This document shows, piece after piece, positions 23,185 through 31,242 of a DNA stretch of 64,000 bases. A program made the position numbers and the translations under genes. This DNA is from Dysgonomonas sp. 25 (GTDB lineage Bacteria; Bacteroidota; Bacteroidia; Bacteroidales; Dysgonomonadaceae), in assembly GCF_010501075.1 (NCBI RefSeq), contig NZ_QVMN01000006.1, positions 62,001-126,000 of the forward strand, in the 5' to 3' direction. How positions within the stretch are numbered: position 1 is the stretch's first letter; every line of letters begins with the position of its first letter. The notes under the pieces were generated by a model. That model was given only the letters and a program-made list of their open reading frames with translations, was not told the DNA's origin and ran no database searches.

Positions 23185-23217
23185 TATCAGATAATTATTA
23201 AAATAAACTATATATCC

Positions 23218-25479
23218 ATGAAACAAATCATTAAAAACGTAGCCCTGCTTATGCTTATTCCCATTATGACAGGATGCAATGCCCCTCAAAGCTCTCCTCA
23301 GGAGAAGCTCACCGTAAACGATGAAAAGATCACTGAAATTATTGCCCAGATGACTCTCGAAGAAAAAGTGGAAATGCTTCACAGCAAGACTATTATGTCC
23401 TCCGAGGGAGTTCCTCGCTTGGGTATTCAAGATATCAAATACGCCGATGGCCCTTTTGCTGTCCGCGAGGAAATAGGAGAAGGTTTCCAACCTCTGAACT
23501 GGACTACCGACTCTGCGACCTATTACCCAACAGGTTCTGCACTTGCTGCAACTTGGTCTTATGACCTCTCCTACGATTACGGTAACGCTCTCGGAACCGA
23601 AGCCCGCCGCCGCGGGAAAGATATCATTCTCGGCCCTGCTATGAATATTCAGCGTTTGCCTATAGGCGGACGTACTTACGAATATTTCAGCGAAGATCCT
23701 GCTCTGAATGCGATACTTGCTGTTGGTTATACCAAAGGTATGCAGGATGCGGGAACAGCCGCTTGTCTCAAACATTATGCGCTCAACAATCAGGAAACAA
23801 ACCGTGGGAGTGTGGATGTGATAATTGCAGAGAGACCGATGCGCGAGATCTATCTCAAAGCATTCGAAGCTGCCGTAAAAGAGGGGGGTGCTATGTGTGT
23901 GATGCCCGCTTATAATAAAGTAAACGGCTATTACGGTTCCGAAAATAACCACCTCAACAATGTGATCCTTCGTGGCGAATGGGGATTCAAGGGTATGACC
24001 GTATCCGATTGGGGAGGTACGCACAGCACTATGGGAGCCGCTTTAGGTGGATTGAATGTGCAAATGACAGGAGATAATTACTTCGGCCCTGCGTTGATCG
24101 ATTCGGTACGTGCAGGCAAACTCAACGAATCTGTTGTGGATGATAAGGTACGTGAGATTCTTCGTCTTCGTTTTGCTATCGAAGCCATTCCGAATGACAA
24201 AGCCAATACTGTCAAGATTTCCCAAAAGGAACAACAGCAAGTAGCCTACAACGTTGCTGCCAAATCTATCGTCCTTCTTAAAAACGAGAAAGAAGTTCTT
24301 CCTATCGATACAAAAAAGACGAAGAAGATAGCTGTTATCGGGCTTAATGCCACAGCCACGACTGCTTCGGGCGGTATGGGGGCAGGAGCTAAAACTCCTT
24401 ACGAAATAACTCCGTTGCAAGGGCTCAAAAACCGCATAGGCAATGACGTAGAAATACAATATGCACCTGCTTACAAAAACTACATGGGTATGTTTGCAGG
24501 AAGCAAAGCCAATACTCCCGAAATTGCCCAAACCTTGGATGAAGCTCCTGATGCGAAATTGTTAGCCGAAGCTATCGCTGCTGCTCGCAATGCAGACCTT
24601 GTCCTTTTCTTTGCCGGAACAAACAAATTCATTGAAAGCGAAGGTATCGACCGCGAAAATATTCTTCTGCCTGTTAGTCAGGATATAATTATTGCTAAGC
24701 TTGCCGAAGTGAATCCGAATATCGTAACCGTAGTTGTATCGGGCGGTCCTTGCGACTTGAGAGTAGTTGAAAAGAAATCGAATGCTATCGTTCAGGCTTG
24801 GTGGAATGGTCTTGAAGGCGGACATGCTTTGGCCGATGTATTGCTTGGCAACATTTCTCCTTCGGGAAAACTACCTTTCACATTCCCGCTGAAACTTGAA
24901 GATTCTCCGGCTTATGCTTTGGGCAATTTCTCGAAAGAAGTGGTGAGTGATGGAGACGTTTTTGCCGCTCAATTCAGACACGATATTGTAGGAGAAACCG
25001 AATATGATGAAAATGTTAACAGTCCGAAGGCTCACTATTCCGAAGGCCTGTTGGTGGGATATCGCTGGTTCGATACGAAGAATATGCCGGTGCTTTATCC
25101 TTTCGGTCATGGTCTTTCTTATGCAAGTTTCGACTATGCCAATATCCAGAGCGATAAGAGCAAATATGTTGCTGACGATGTTATAAAAATCACTTTCGAT
25201 GTAACCAATAAAGGTTCTATGGAAGCTGACGAAGTGGTGCAACTCTATGTGCGTCGCCCCGATGCAACAGTTGAATGGCCGCATAAAGAGTTGAAAGCTT
25301 TCAAGCGTGTTACTCTTGGTGCAGGAAGCACTCAAACAATCACTCTTGAAGTTCCTGTTTCCGAATTGCGTTACTGGGATGAGGCGACTAACGGCTGGCA
25401 GCTCGAAAGCGGAACGATCGAAGTGCTTGTAGGGACTTCCTCTGCCAAGCTTCCTCTAACAACTAAAGTAAATATTTAA
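23218..25479 (+). CDS. Glycoside hydrolase family 3 beta-glucosidase, lipoprotein
   Basis: A 753-residue GH3 enzyme. The start at 23218 is chosen because an upstream in-frame ATG (23182) overlaps the -7 box, and because this start directly gives a lipoprotein signal ending MTGC (Cys about residue 19). GMTVSDWGG carries the nucleophile aspartate at about residue 264. The alpha/beta-sandwich domain and a C-terminal fibronectin-III-like domain (from about residue 620) are complete. The enzyme would release terminal beta-glucose. Lipid anchoring separates it from the soluble GH3 at 2416-4617, so the two may act on different sides of a membrane or on different oligosaccharides. Confidence 0.92.
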   Translation: MKQIIKNVALLMLIPIMTGCNAPQSSPQEKLTVNDEKITEIIAQMTLEEKVEMLHSKTIMSSEGVPRLGIQDIKYADGPFAVREEIGEGFQPLNWTTDSATYYPTGSALAATWSYDLSYDYGNALGTEARRRGKDIILGPAMNIQRLPIGGRTYEYFSEDPALNAILAVGYTKGMQDAGTAACLKHYALNNQETNRGSVDVIIAERPMREIYLKAFEAAVKEGGAMCVMPAYNKVNGYYGSENNHLNNVILRGEWGFKGMTVSDWGGTHSTMGAALGGLNVQMTGDNYFGPALIDSVRAGKLNESVVDDKVREILRLRFAIEAIPNDKANTVKISQKEQQQVAYNVAAKSIVLLKNEKEVLPIDTKKTKKIAVIGLNATATTASGGMGAGAKTPYEITPLQGLKNRIGNDVEIQYAPAYKNYMGMFAGSKANTPEIAQTLDEAPDAKLLAEAIAAARNADLVLFFAGTNKFIESEGIDRENILLPVSQDIIIAKLAEVNPNIVTVVVSGGPCDLRVVEKKSNAIVQAWWNGLEGGHALADVLLGNISPSGKLPFTFPLKLEDSPAYALGNFSKEVVSDGDVFAAQFRHDIVGETEYDENVNSPKAHYSEGLLVGYRWFDTKNMPVLYPFGHGLSYASFDYANIQSDKSKYVADDVIKITFDVTNKGSMEADEVVQLYVRRPDATVEWPHKELKAFKRVTLGAGSTQTITLEVPVSELRYWDEATNGWQLESGTIEVLVGTSSAKLPLTTKVNI

Positions 25480-25481
25480 AA

Positions 25482-25631
25482 ATGAAGAAAATATTCTTCT
25501 TCCTTTTACTGCTGGGCACGACTTATGTCAGTGCCCAGACTGTTTCTGACTGGGAAAATCCGGCTGTGGTCGGCATCAATAAAGAAGCTTATCACGCCAC
25601 TCTGACGCTGCCTTCCTCCTTATGGCCCTGA
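25482..25631 (+). pseudogene. 5' remnant of a GH2-like beta-galactosidase gene
   Basis: A 49-codon reading frame starting 2 nt after the GH3 stop. It has a complete signal peptide (MKKIFFFLLLLGTTYVSAQ) followed by DWENPAVVGINKEAYHATL, the usual opening of secreted GH2 beta-galactosidases. It then runs into unrelated sequence and stops at 25631. The continuation after about 25610 belongs, in another frame, to the 3' end of a GH31 gene. I read this as the 5' edge of a deletion that removed most of a GH2 gene and most of an adjoining GH31 gene. The GH2 assignment rests on a short stretch only. Confidence 0.7.
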
Positions 25632-25953
25632 AATTGAATATGTCGATGAAAAATTACCTGAAAATATTACATTGTATGTATATGCCGGTCAGGATGGTAC
25701 ATTTACGCTGTACGAAGACGAAGGCGTGAATTACAATTACGAGAAAGGACAATACAGTATGATTCCGATGACGTACGACGAGGCATCGCGTACATTGGTT
25801 ATCGGCGACCGCCAAGGCGAATATCCGGGCATGCTTAAAGAGCGGATGTTCAATGTGGTATTTGTAGACAAGAAGAATCCCAAAGTTTTCAATGTAAATA
25901 CAAAAGGAGTAGAGGTTTCATATAGCGGAAAGAAAGAAGTAATAAAGCTGTGA
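25612..25953 (+). pseudogene. 3' remnant of a second GH31 alpha-xylosidase gene
   Basis: From 25612 the frame reads LPPYGPEIEY and continues to a stop at 25953. It matches the last ~105 residues of the intact GH31 at 9036-11423: GPEVQY/GPEIEY, then FMLYEDENDNYNYEKG against FTLYEDEGVNYNYEKG, then FSGMLKERKF against YPGMLKERMF. It lacks the barrel and all catalytic residues. The only in-frame ATG (25672) would give a 93-residue protein, which is unlikely to be functional. It overlaps the out-of-frame end of the GH2 remnant. This shows that the locus once carried another GH31, now deleted. Confidence 0.85.
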
Positions 25954-26006
25954 TATAACATGTGAGACTTGATAGTTATTCTACTCCGTAAGCTTCCATT
26001 AAGCAG

Positions 26007-26040
26007 TATCCGGTCAGCATTTGCTGGCCGGATATTATTT
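26007..26040 (+). terminator. Rho-independent terminator after the GH remnant
   Basis: 12-bp stem TATCCGGTCAGC (26007-26018) with GCTGGCCGGATA (26023-26034; one G-T pair), loop ATTT, then TTATTTT. It marks the right end of the glycan locus. Confidence 0.85.
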
Positions 26041-26093
26041 TAAATAGCTTGAAACTTTAATCTGCCGGTGATGCAAAGTCGGAAAAAATGTGA

Positions 26094-26121
26094 TTGCGAA
26101 AGAAAAACTCTCTTATATTTG
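26094..26121 (+). promoter_or_regulatory. Promoter of the GSCFA-murF/alr unit
   Basis: -7 box TATATTTG (26114-26121) with a TTG at 26094-26096, 17 nt upstream. It lies 16 nt before the ATG at 26138 and inside the longer open frame that begins at 26090, which supports the downstream start. Confidence 0.6.
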
Positions 26122-26137
26122 TCTCAAAATAGCAAAT

Positions 26138-27127
26138 ATGGAGTTTACTACAAAAGTTGATATTCCTCATTCTCCCATGACCATCTCTCACCATGATAGA
26201 GTGATGATGATGGGTTCGTGCTTTGCCGAAAATGTAGGAGAAAAGCTCATCCGTGCCAAGTTTCAGGTAAATCTGAACCCTTTTGGTATCCTTTATAACC
26301 CTCTCTCGATAAGCCAATCGTTGAACCGGTTGATAGAGAATCGTCCTTTTGCAGAAGACGAATTAGTCGAAGACAACGGCTTATACCATAGCTTCTGGCA
26401 TCATAGCCGGTTCTCCTCCGATGATAAAGGTGATGCTTTGCGAAAAATCAACGAAGCATTCGCCGAAGCGCATAATTGCCTGAAACAGACCGATATTCTG
26501 CTTGTCACTTTCGGGACGGCCTATGTTTACCGTTTGTGTGCGAACAAAATGGTTGTCGGCAACTGCCATAAGTTTCCTGCTGCCGATTTCGAACGATTCC
26601 GCTTGAGTGTCTCCGATATTGTCAGCGAATGGAATACTTTATTGGGCAAACTGAAAGCAATTAACCCGAACATAAAAATACTCTTTACAGTAAGCCCTAT
26701 CCGTCATTTTAAGGATGGAGCGCACGACAACCAGTTGAGCAAGGCGACTTTGTTGCTGGCTGCCGAGGAACTGAAAAAGCAGCACGAAACGATAGCTTAT
26801 TTCCCTTCTTATGAGATTATGATGGACGAATTGCGCGATTACCGCTTTTATGCAGAGGATATGGTTCACCCGTCCGATGTTGCTGTTCAGTACATTTACG
26901 AACGTTTCGCCGAAACATATTTCTCTTCCGATACAATGAAAGTGATAAAAGAATGGGACAAAATCGCCGCCGCAATAGCTCATCGCCCGTTCGACGAAAA
27001 GGGTGCTGATTATAAACATTTTTTAAGTCTAACCCTCAATAAAGTAGCTTTATTTAAGGAGAAATATCCATACATTTGTTGTAGCGAAGAGGAGAAACTA
27101 TTAACCAACCGATTACAAGGCGATTAA
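26138..27127 (+). CDS. GSCFA-domain protein
   Basis: A 329-residue cytoplasmic protein of the GSCFA family, named from the motif seen here as MMGSCFAENVGEKL (about residues 20-35). The family is thought to be a SGNH-like hydrolase fold; its substrate is unknown. A second block, MVHPSDVAVQYIYERF (about residue 245), looks like the SGNH Asp-x-x-His region. The start at 26138 follows a clear promoter. It ends immediately before the MurF-Alr start (TAA directly followed by ATG), so the two are translationally linked. This pairing suggests a cell-envelope role, but only by association. Confidence 0.85.
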   Translation: MEFTTKVDIPHSPMTISHHDRVMMMGSCFAENVGEKLIRAKFQVNLNPFGILYNPLSISQSLNRLIENRPFAEDELVEDNGLYHSFWHHSRFSSDDKGDALRKINEAFAEAHNCLKQTDILLVTFGTAYVYRLCANKMVVGNCHKFPAADFERFRLSVSDIVSEWNTLLGKLKAINPNIKILFTVSPIRHFKDGAHDNQLSKATLLLAAEELKKQHETIAYFPSYEIMMDELRDYRFYAEDMVHPSDVAVQYIYERFAETYFSSDTMKVIKEWDKIAAAIAHRPFDEKGADYKHFLSLTLNKVALFKEKYPYICCSEEEKLLTNRLQGD

Positions 27128-29599
27128 ATGAAATACAAAATAGAGGAAATAACAAAGGCTTTAGGTTTAAAGGGGCTTGAACCAAAAGACGCGACAATCA
27201 GTATTTTACTTACCGATAGCCGCAATTTGTTTTCTCCTGCCGAAACCCTTTTTTTCGCCCTTGTTACGAAAAACAACGACGGGCACAAATATGTGACAGA
27301 GTTGTACCATTCTAAGGTTCGTAACTTCGTGGTCAGTAAGATGCTGCCCGAATGGGAATCATTCGACGATGCCAATTTCTTAGTCGTCCCTGATACATTG
27401 AAAGCATTGCAGCGTGTGGCAACATACCACCGCAACCGTTTCGATATTCCTGTGATAGGCATTACGGGGAGTAACGGCAAAACAGTGGTCAAAGAATGGC
27501 TCTATCAGGTATTAGCTCCGAATTTTCATATAACTCATTCGCCACGAAGCTATAATTCGCAGGTAGGTGTCCCGCTTTCGGTGTGGCAAATGGACGAATA
27601 TACGGAACTGGGAATTTTTGAAGCCGGCATTTCGCAAGTAGAAGAGATGTCCTCCCTCCAACCGATAATAAAGCCGAACATCGGTATTTTTACGAATATC
27701 GGGCAAGCGCATCAGGAAGGCTTCGAGTCGATGAAGCAAAAATGCCTCGAAAAGCTCGAATTGTTTATTAATTGCGATGTCATTATATGCGAAGAGGAAA
27801 ACGAACTGCTCGAAGAATGTATGCAGATTGCCTGCCTTTCGCATAAACGCATTACATGGTCGCGTAAGGCTGCACACGAAAGCCCGGTCAAGATATACAA
27901 AATAAAAAGAGAGAAAAACGCCACTCTTGTGAAAATGACCTTGCTGGATTTCAAGGTGATAATGGAAATCCCTTTTGTGGATGAGGCTTCATTCGAAAAC
28001 GTGATGCATATCGTGACGGCTGCCGTTTATATGCACATCCCTATCGAAGCGCTTATCGAGCGTGTACGCCAGCTGACGCCTATTGCTATGCGGTTGGATG
28101 TGCGTCCGGGAAAGAACGGATGTATCCTGATAAATGATTCATACAATACCGATATCAATTCGCTGAATATCGCACTCGGCTTTCTGGAGCAACGGGCGAC
28201 AAACAGCGAACTGAAAAAGATACTTATCCTCTCGGATATCCCGCAATCGGGTATAGACAACCATAATTTATATACGATTGCAGCAGACCTTGTCCGGCAA
28301 AAAGGAATAGATACACTGATTGCCATAGGGTCGGAAATAGGGCAGCAAAAAGAGCTGTTTACCCATTTGCATGCCGAATTTTATCCCTCTACCGAATCGT
28401 TTGTACATTCCTGTAGATGGATGAATTTGCGCGATGCGGTGGTGCTATTGAAGGGGGCGCGCAATTTTTCGTTCGAACAAATTAACCGCCTGCTCGAAGT
28501 AAAGACACATGAAACGGTTTTCGAAGTGGATTTGGATGCTATTGTGCACAACTTCAACTTCTATCGTTCTCACTTGAAGCCTGATACCAAAATTATATGC
28601 ATGGTGAAAGCCGACGCCTATGGAACGGGCGCTTCGGAGGTGGCTAAGACGCTTCAATATCACAAATGCGACTATCTGGCTGTTGCCGTGGCCGAAGAAG
28701 GTGTTATTTTGCGTAAGGAAGGTATTTCGATGCCGATTATTGTGCTGAATCCCGAGGTAGGTGGATTTGAAGAACTGGTCACTTACTCGCTCGAGCCCGA
28801 AGTGTATAATTTCCGCATACTCGAGGCTTACATCAAGGAAGCGCGCGCACAGGGCGTTTCGAATTACCCCATCCATCTGAAGATAGATACGGGTATGCAC
28901 CGTTTGGGCTTCACTCAGGAAGATATTCCTCATCTGATTGATTTGCTTTGCACGCAAGTGGGGGTATCGGTGCGCTCCGTATTTTCCCATCTGGCAGCAA
29001 GCGAAAGCTGGCAGTTCGATGATTTCACTACACAACAGATATCGACATTCAAAAAAATATCGAAAGAATTATCCGATAACCTTCCTTATCCTGTTATGCA
29101 CCACATTCTCAACTCGGCGGGAATAGAACGCTTCCCCGAAGAGCAGATGGATATGGTGAGGCTCGGGATTAGCCTGTATGGCGTTAGTGCCAGCGGTTTA
29201 GACCGCTTGCAGAATGTATGTACATTGAAGACAACTATTTTGCAGATAAAGCATATTCCGGCAGGCGAAACTGTCGGTTATGGGCGTAAAGGTAAAATTG
29301 AAAAGGATTCGACTATCGCTACCATCCGTATAGGCTATGCCGACGGGCTTTCGCGGCGATTCGGCAATGGAGTGGGGGAGGTCGTTGTTAACGGGCAGAA
29401 AGCGCCGATAGTAGGCAATATCTGTATGGACCTCACGATGATAGATATTACGGGTATAGAGGCTAAAGAAGGCGATTCGGTTGTCATTTTCGGAAAAGAG
29501 CAGCCGGTGACTACATTGGCTGAAAAAATAGAAACGATTCCGTATGAAATATTGACTGCTGTGTCGCGAAGGGTAAAGCGCATTTTTTTTAAAGAATAG
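27128..29599 (+). CDS. murF-alr: Bifunctional MurF ligase / alanine racemase
   Basis: An 823-residue fusion typical of Bacteroidota. The N-terminal half (about 1-450) is MurF, UDP-MurNAc-tripeptide:D-Ala-D-Ala ligase, with ATP-binding GITGSNGKT (Lys about 118) and NDSYNTDINS. The C-terminal half (about 455-823) is a PLP-dependent alanine racemase with MVKADAYGTG (PLP lysine about 494), HLAASES and GRKGKI near the catalytic tyrosine region. It couples D-alanine production with its use in peptidoglycan precursor synthesis. The MurF Walker lysine is intact, so ligase activity is expected, unlike some fusions with a degenerate half. Confidence 0.93.
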   Translation: MKYKIEEITKALGLKGLEPKDATISILLTDSRNLFSPAETLFFALVTKNNDGHKYVTELYHSKVRNFVVSKMLPEWESFDDANFLVVPDTLKALQRVATYHRNRFDIPVIGITGSNGKTVVKEWLYQVLAPNFHITHSPRSYNSQVGVPLSVWQMDEYTELGIFEAGISQVEEMSSLQPIIKPNIGIFTNIGQAHQEGFESMKQKCLEKLELFINCDVIICEEENELLEECMQIACLSHKRITWSRKAAHESPVKIYKIKREKNATLVKMTLLDFKVIMEIPFVDEASFENVMHIVTAAVYMHIPIEALIERVRQLTPIAMRLDVRPGKNGCILINDSYNTDINSLNIALGFLEQRATNSELKKILILSDIPQSGIDNHNLYTIAADLVRQKGIDTLIAIGSEIGQQKELFTHLHAEFYPSTESFVHSCRWMNLRDAVVLLKGARNFSFEQINRLLEVKTHETVFEVDLDAIVHNFNFYRSHLKPDTKIICMVKADAYGTGASEVAKTLQYHKCDYLAVAVAEEGVILRKEGISMPIIVLNPEVGGFEELVTYSLEPEVYNFRILEAYIKEARAQGVSNYPIHLKIDTGMHRLGFTQEDIPHLIDLLCTQVGVSVRSVFSHLAASESWQFDDFTTQQISTFKKISKELSDNLPYPVMHHILNSAGIERFPEEQMDMVRLGISLYGVSASGLDRLQNVCTLKTTILQIKHIPAGETVGYGRKGKIEKDSTIATIRIGYADGLSRRFGNGVGEVVVNGQKAPIVGNICMDLTMIDITGIEAKEGDSVVIFGKEQPVTTLAEKIETIPYEILTAVSRRVKRIFFKE

Positions 29600-29621
29600 A
29601 AACTATAATAAGTTTTTGTTA

Positions 29622-29720
29622 GTTCGCTGCAAGAAGGACTGATGTGCTTCGCACAGTTACTTCGCCCTTCGGGCAGTTACAAGTTACGAGTTACAAAAAA
29701 CTTTATCTATACAAGAAAAG
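29622..29720 (-). repeat. Dispersed mini-hairpin element, copy A, with FISUMP 3'-end fossil
   Basis: On the plus strand 29622-29642 reads VRCKKD-stop, the end of the FISUMP gene at 41313 (VRCKKDE-stop), with no gene body upstream. It is followed by hairpin GTGCTTCGCAC (29644-29654), AGTTACTTC, hairpin GCCCTTCGGGC (29664-29674) and three spaced GTTAC units, then CTTTATCTATA. The reverse complement aligns closely with 41239-41335. The stretch looks like the tail and downstream flank of a lost FISUMP gene. Confidence 0.75.
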
Positions 29721-29734
29721 TTGACATATAGATT

Positions 29735-29807
29735 GTCATCCCGGGCGGATGCGAGGGATTTCTTTCCATTAACGGCATGAGATGCTTCGCCAAAGGCTCG
29801 GCATGAC
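29735..29807. repeat. 73-bp palindromic REP/MITE-like intergenic element
   Basis: The ends are inverted repeats: GTCATCCCGGGC at the left and GCTCGGCATGAC at the right, with GCGAGGGAT and GAGATGCTTCGCC inside. It carries no coding capacity. Elements of this general form are scattered between genes in many Bacteroidota. A half-copy (GTCATCCCGAGTGGATACGA) is at 42877. The rest of the 29600-30031 gap is AT-rich, with only the terminator at 29981. Confidence 0.65.
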
Positions 29808-29980
29808 AAAACTCTACGGTTATAAAAATAAAAAAGTAACCACACTAAAAAATGCACAAATAATATATACTTTTTGTATGCTTTTTTTGCTTAATATCCT
29901 TATAATGAATATGATTTGAAGTGCACAAAAGTAACACGAGGGTAACAAAAAAGCGACACTTTTGTAACTTTTTGGGGTAC

Positions 29981-30006
29981 AAAAAAAGAGGCTATAAATA
30001 GCCTCT
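29981..30006 (-). terminator. Terminator of the C1 peptidase gene
   Basis: Stem GAGGCTAT (29988-29995) with ATAGCCTC (29998-30005). Read on the minus strand it is followed by seven T (the A-run at 29981-29987). It lies 26 nt downstream of the peptidase stop codon. Confidence 0.75.
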
Positions 30007-30031
30007 CTTGGATAGGTTTATTTAGGGTTGG

Positions 30032-31207
30032 TTAGAACTTCAATTTCTTGTTGATATCCTTAGGGAGCGCACCTTTGTTGATAACGAAGCTGATAGTCTT
30101 GTAGCGCACGAACGCTTCCGAAGCATACCAGATGCCTTTGTACGTGCCGGCTTCGCCCCAAGAGTTCTTCACCATATAGTATTTGGTACCGTTCTGGTCT
30201 TTGGCGATGCCGTAGATTTGCATGCCGTGGTCGTCGGTTGTTTCGTAGTTGTCGTATGCTGTCTGGCGCATCTCCTGCGTGATATCTTTCTCTTTCACAG
30301 GACCTTCGGTTACTCTTCTTCTCAAAGCGTTAAGCTTCTCATTGCGGGATAAGCCTAACCAGTGTGCCTGGTCGGAGCCTACATTCTCGGCAGCCAGCTC
30401 GTCAGGAATAACCGCTATACCATCGCGGGTGAAGCCGAGTTCGCTCACATCACTTGCCCAAGCGATTGTGTAGCCGTTTTCGATGGCGTTGTCCATCACT
30501 TGCATCATCTCGTCGATAGGCAAGTTGTACGAAAGCGCCCAGCGCCAGTTGTCGGGAACTTCCACAGCAAATGGCTCATAGAACGGGTGGTGTGTGAAAG
30601 ACGATATTGAGATAAAGTCCTCCTGTTTTAAGCCCAAGCTTTTGGCAAAGGCTTGCGGAGTGTACTTCTTGCCTTGGTATGTAAACTCGGCAGGCACTGC
30701 TCCGAAATAAGCATCCAATATACCGTCGAGACCATTCTTCCAGGCAGTGGTCAATTTGCGGTTCTTGTTTTCGACCACGCCTTTTACATAGCCGCTCAAT
30801 ACTGCTTCGAGCTCGCCGTGTACGTGCATGTCTTCGCCATAGTTCAGCCCTTTATAAGCAGCTTCGGGCATAACGCCGTATTCGTTAAGCGTTTCGATTA
30901 CGTCGGCGAAAGAACCTCCCTGAGCATAGTTCAGGTGGCCGCTCAGACGGACATACTTTTCGGCTTGGTCTTTATAGTTGCGGCGGACGATATACATTTC
31001 CGACAGGTCGTGTTCGCCTTTGCCCATGCGGATTAATTCCGATTCGAGGAATCCCACAGCCGAGAAGCTCCAGCAGGTACCGCTGTTGCTCTGGTTTTTG
31101 ATAGGAGTTATAGGGTTCTCTTTCACAACGGTGAATTGGTATCCTTGCGCAAATGCTCCGCATACCGCGAACAAGGATACAGCTAATATAAGTATTCTCT
31201 TTTTCAT
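30032..31207 (-). CDS. C1-family cysteine aminopeptidase (PepC/bleomycin hydrolase type)
   Basis: A 391-residue papain-fold peptidase of the C1B type. The signal peptide ends near AFA (residue 20), so it acts in the periplasm or outside. The catalytic cysteine is in NSGTCWSFSA (about residue 45), the histidine in TDDHGMQIYG and the asparagine in VKNSWGEAG. The large insert and conserved WRWALSYNLP-type region are typical of PepC/BLH enzymes, which normally trim N-terminal residues from peptides. It starts 35 nt downstream of the 7TM-HD gene on the same strand, so the two may be cotranscribed. A hairpin with a T-run follows. Confidence 0.9.
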   Translation of the reverse strand: MKKRILILAVSLFAVCGAFAQGYQFTVVKENPITPIKNQSNSGTCWSFSAVGFLESELIRMGKGEHDLSEMYIVRRNYKDQAEKYVRLSGHLNYAQGGSFADVIETLNEYGVMPEAAYKGLNYGEDMHVHGELEAVLSGYVKGVVENKNRKLTTAWKNGLDGILDAYFGAVPAEFTYQGKKYTPQAFAKSLGLKQEDFISISSFTHHPFYEPFAVEVPDNWRWALSYNLPIDEMMQVMDNAIENGYTIAWASDVSELGFTRDGIAVIPDELAAENVGSDQAHWLGLSRNEKLNALRRRVTEGPVKEKDITQEMRQTAYDNYETTDDHGMQIYGIAKDQNGTKYYMVKNSWGEAGTYKGIWYASEAFVRYKTISFVINKGALPKDINKKLKF

Positions 31208-31242
31208 GTAATTAAATGATTTAAATAGATTAATATGTTTTC

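Noticed and set aside
23182-23217. Upstream start for the second GH3
   Set aside because: It overlaps the end of the -7 box (23177-23184) and would bury the lipoprotein signal.
26090-26137. Upstream start for the GSCFA protein
   Set aside because: This stretch contains the -7 promoter box TATATTTG (26114-26121), so it is unlikely to be translated.
28445-29035. Long antisense open frame (196 codons) inside murF-alr
   Set aside because: It is a shadow of the conserved alanine racemase frame and shows no start signal or recognisable domain.
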